From: Bacteroidota bacterium
Lineage (GTDB): Bacteria; Bacteroidota; Bacteroidia; Flavobacteriales; Weeksellaceae
Reading direction: 5' to 3'
Length of the DNA: 43,075 bases
Assembly: GCA_023422635.1 (NCBI GenBank)
Contig: JAFAGO010000026.1
Span: 1-43,075 of the forward strand
A program made the translations under genes and the position numbers. A model generated the notes under the pieces. The model was not told where the DNA came from. It worked only from the letters and a program-made list of their open reading frames with translations, and searched no databases. Below, piece after piece: positions 42,185-43,075 of the stretch (the first letter of the stretch is position 1; every line of letters starts with the position of its first letter).

Positions 42185-42213
42185 AAAAAAAGTGGAGAAA
42201 TTTCCCCACTTTT
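42185..42213 (-). terminator. Terminator of the FKBP gene
   Basis: On the minus strand AAAAGTGGGGAAA pairs with TTTCTCCACTTTT (one A-C mismatch), followed by seven T residues. On the plus strand it could also end the PadR operon less strongly. Confidence 0.82.
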
Positions 42214-42217
42214 ATTG

Positions 42218-42652
42218 TTAATTGATTCCCAGTAATTCTACCTCAAAAATAAGCGTTGAATTGGCGCCAATTTCTTTACTGATTTGTTGATCTCCATACG
42301 CCAAATCAGGGGGAATGGTAAAACGGTATTTGCTTCCGATATTCATTAATTGTACGCCTTCTGTCCAGCCGGAAATTACTCTGTTCAACGGGAAACTTGC
42401 TGGTGTTCCTCTGTTTACAGAACTGTCGAAAACTTCACCTTTAATCGTGGTTCCGTGATAATGGCATTTTACCGTGTCGCTTGCTGTTGGCTTTTCTCCA
42501 GTTCCTTCAACTAAAATTTCGTATTGTAAACCGCTTGGCAAGGTTGTTACTCCCTCTTTTTTTGCGTTTTCTTCCCGAAAAGTTTTTCCTTCAGCTAAAT
42601 TTTTAGCAGCGGCTTCCTGTTTTCTTTTGAATAATAAATCTGCAATTCCCAT
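42218..42652 (-). CDS. FKBP-type peptidyl-prolyl cis-trans isomerase
   Basis: It catalyses proline isomerisation and assists folding. The 144-residue protein has no signal peptide, so it is probably cytoplasmic. A short N-terminal helical region (about 1-35, FKRKQEAAAKNLAEGKTF) precedes the FKBP domain (about 45-144), with VKCHYHGTTIKGEVFDSSVNRGTPASFPLN, VISGWTEGVQLMNIGSKYRF and PPDLAYGDQ. The layout is similar to E. coli FklB and FkpA but shorter. It is monocistronic. Confidence 0.93.
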   Translation of the reverse strand: MGIADLLFKRKQEAAAKNLAEGKTFREENAKKEGVTTLPSGLQYEILVEGTGEKPTASDTVKCHYHGTTIKGEVFDSSVNRGTPASFPLNRVISGWTEGVQLMNIGSKYRFTIPPDLAYGDQQISKEIGANSTLIFEVELLGIN

Positions 42653-42673
42653 TGTTTATTTCAATTTTGATTT

Positions 42674-42681
42674 CAAAGATA
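42674..42681 (-). promoter_or_regulatory. -7 element of the FKBP gene
   Basis: The minus strand reads TATCTTTG, a full match to TAnnTTTG, 21 bases before the ATG. No TTG lies at standard spacing. Confidence 0.5.
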
Positions 42682-42813
42682 AGTAAAGTTCTCAAAGGTT
42701 CTCATTTTTAAAAAAACGAAATAAGAAGGGGAATCAACCGTAATTTATTTACACATCGTTCATTTTCAAATATTGAATTTTTTATACCTTTAGAAAATCT
42801 AAAAATTCATACC

Positions 42814-43075
42814 ATGAAAAAAATTTTTGTACTTATTGCCATGCTTTGTATCGGTCTTTTTCAGGCGCAAATTCTTGGTGCATTAAAAGATCAGTTGGGG
42901 AAAGTCGGCAAAGATAAAGCTGTAGATTTACTTGGAAGTCAGGTGATGAACGCGATTACCACAGAAGCCATTACCACAAATTTTAAAGATTGCGATACGA
43001 AGAATATTAAAGGAACTGATTTTGCAAAAGGGCAGAATTTCACTTCCCTTTGCAGCGCCGATTTTACTACAGAAG
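42814..43075 (+). CDS. Secreted protein, truncated by the window edge
   Basis: The frame opens with an ATG at 42814 and stays open to the last base, giving at least 87 residues. A signal peptide of about 19 residues (MKKIFVLIAMLCIGLFQAQ) is followed by ILGALKDQLGKVGKDKAVDLLG and a two-cysteine region (DCDTKNIKG, SLCSADF). The family is not recognised and the 3' part is outside the window. Confidence 0.7.
   Translation, partial: MKKIFVLIAMLCIGLFQAQILGALKDQLGKVGKDKAVDLLGSQVMNAITTEAITTNFKDCDTKNIKGTDFAKGQNFTSLCSADFTTE

Overview
The window looks like chromosome of a low-GC Gram-negative Bacteroidota bacterium, most likely Flavobacteriia and close to Chryseobacterium/Kaistella (Weeksellaceae). The reasons are a SusC/SusD outer-membrane pair, a Bacteroidota-type porin and LptD, a GYDIA-type GHMP kinase, bacillithiol synthesis (BshC), DUF4252/GIN proteins, very weak Shine-Dalgarno sequences, and many copies of the Bacteroidota -7 promoter element TAnnTTTG just ahead of start codons. 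The genus is inferred from remembered family similarity, not from a search. Genes are densely packed and no intergenic gap exceeds about 215 bases. I see no insertion sequence, prophage, CRISPR array or rRNA.

Layout. (1) 27-4185, minus: a nucleotide-sugar operon (ugd, rmlB, rmlA and a polytopic membrane protein), probably the edge of a surface-polysaccharide cluster. (2) 4290-9048, plus: rimP-nusA-infB with a strong promoter, a terminator-like hairpin in the leader and a strong terminator at the end. (3) 9143-13566, plus: an isolated SusC/SusD nutrient-uptake pair. (4) 13612-22805, plus: porin, bshC, a four-LysM periplasmic protein, fabD, a GHMP kinase and pckA. (5) 22815-25024, minus: aroQ, tRNA-Glu, rpsT and a cell-wall amidase. 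(6) 25046-28568, plus: lptD, ridA and a small membrane protein. (7) 28589-33385: an HtrA-type protease diverging from an ECF sigma / membrane-anchored candidate anti-sigma / DUF4252-GIN / DUF4252 lipoprotein operon. (8) 33436-37268: guaB, a small lipoprotein, a DUF4407 protein and ruvC. (9) 37402-43075: an M16 peptidase, a PadR regulator with two tandem paralogous membrane proteins, a REP-like inverted repeat, an FKBP isomerase and a truncated secreted protein.

Much of the window concerns the cell envelope: sugar nucleotides, porin, SusCD, LysM protein, amidase, LptD, HtrA and lipoproteins. It is interleaved with translation and central-metabolism housekeeping genes. The least-explained units are the ECF sigma/DUF4252/GIN operon facing htrA, the PadR module with a palindrome embracing its own putative promoter, and the leader hairpin ahead of rimP.

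Several start codons were moved downstream of the longest possible reading frame because the longer frame would begin inside a promoter element (susC, pckA, lptD, htrA, ruvC) or because the shorter start gives a normal signal peptide or family N-terminus.
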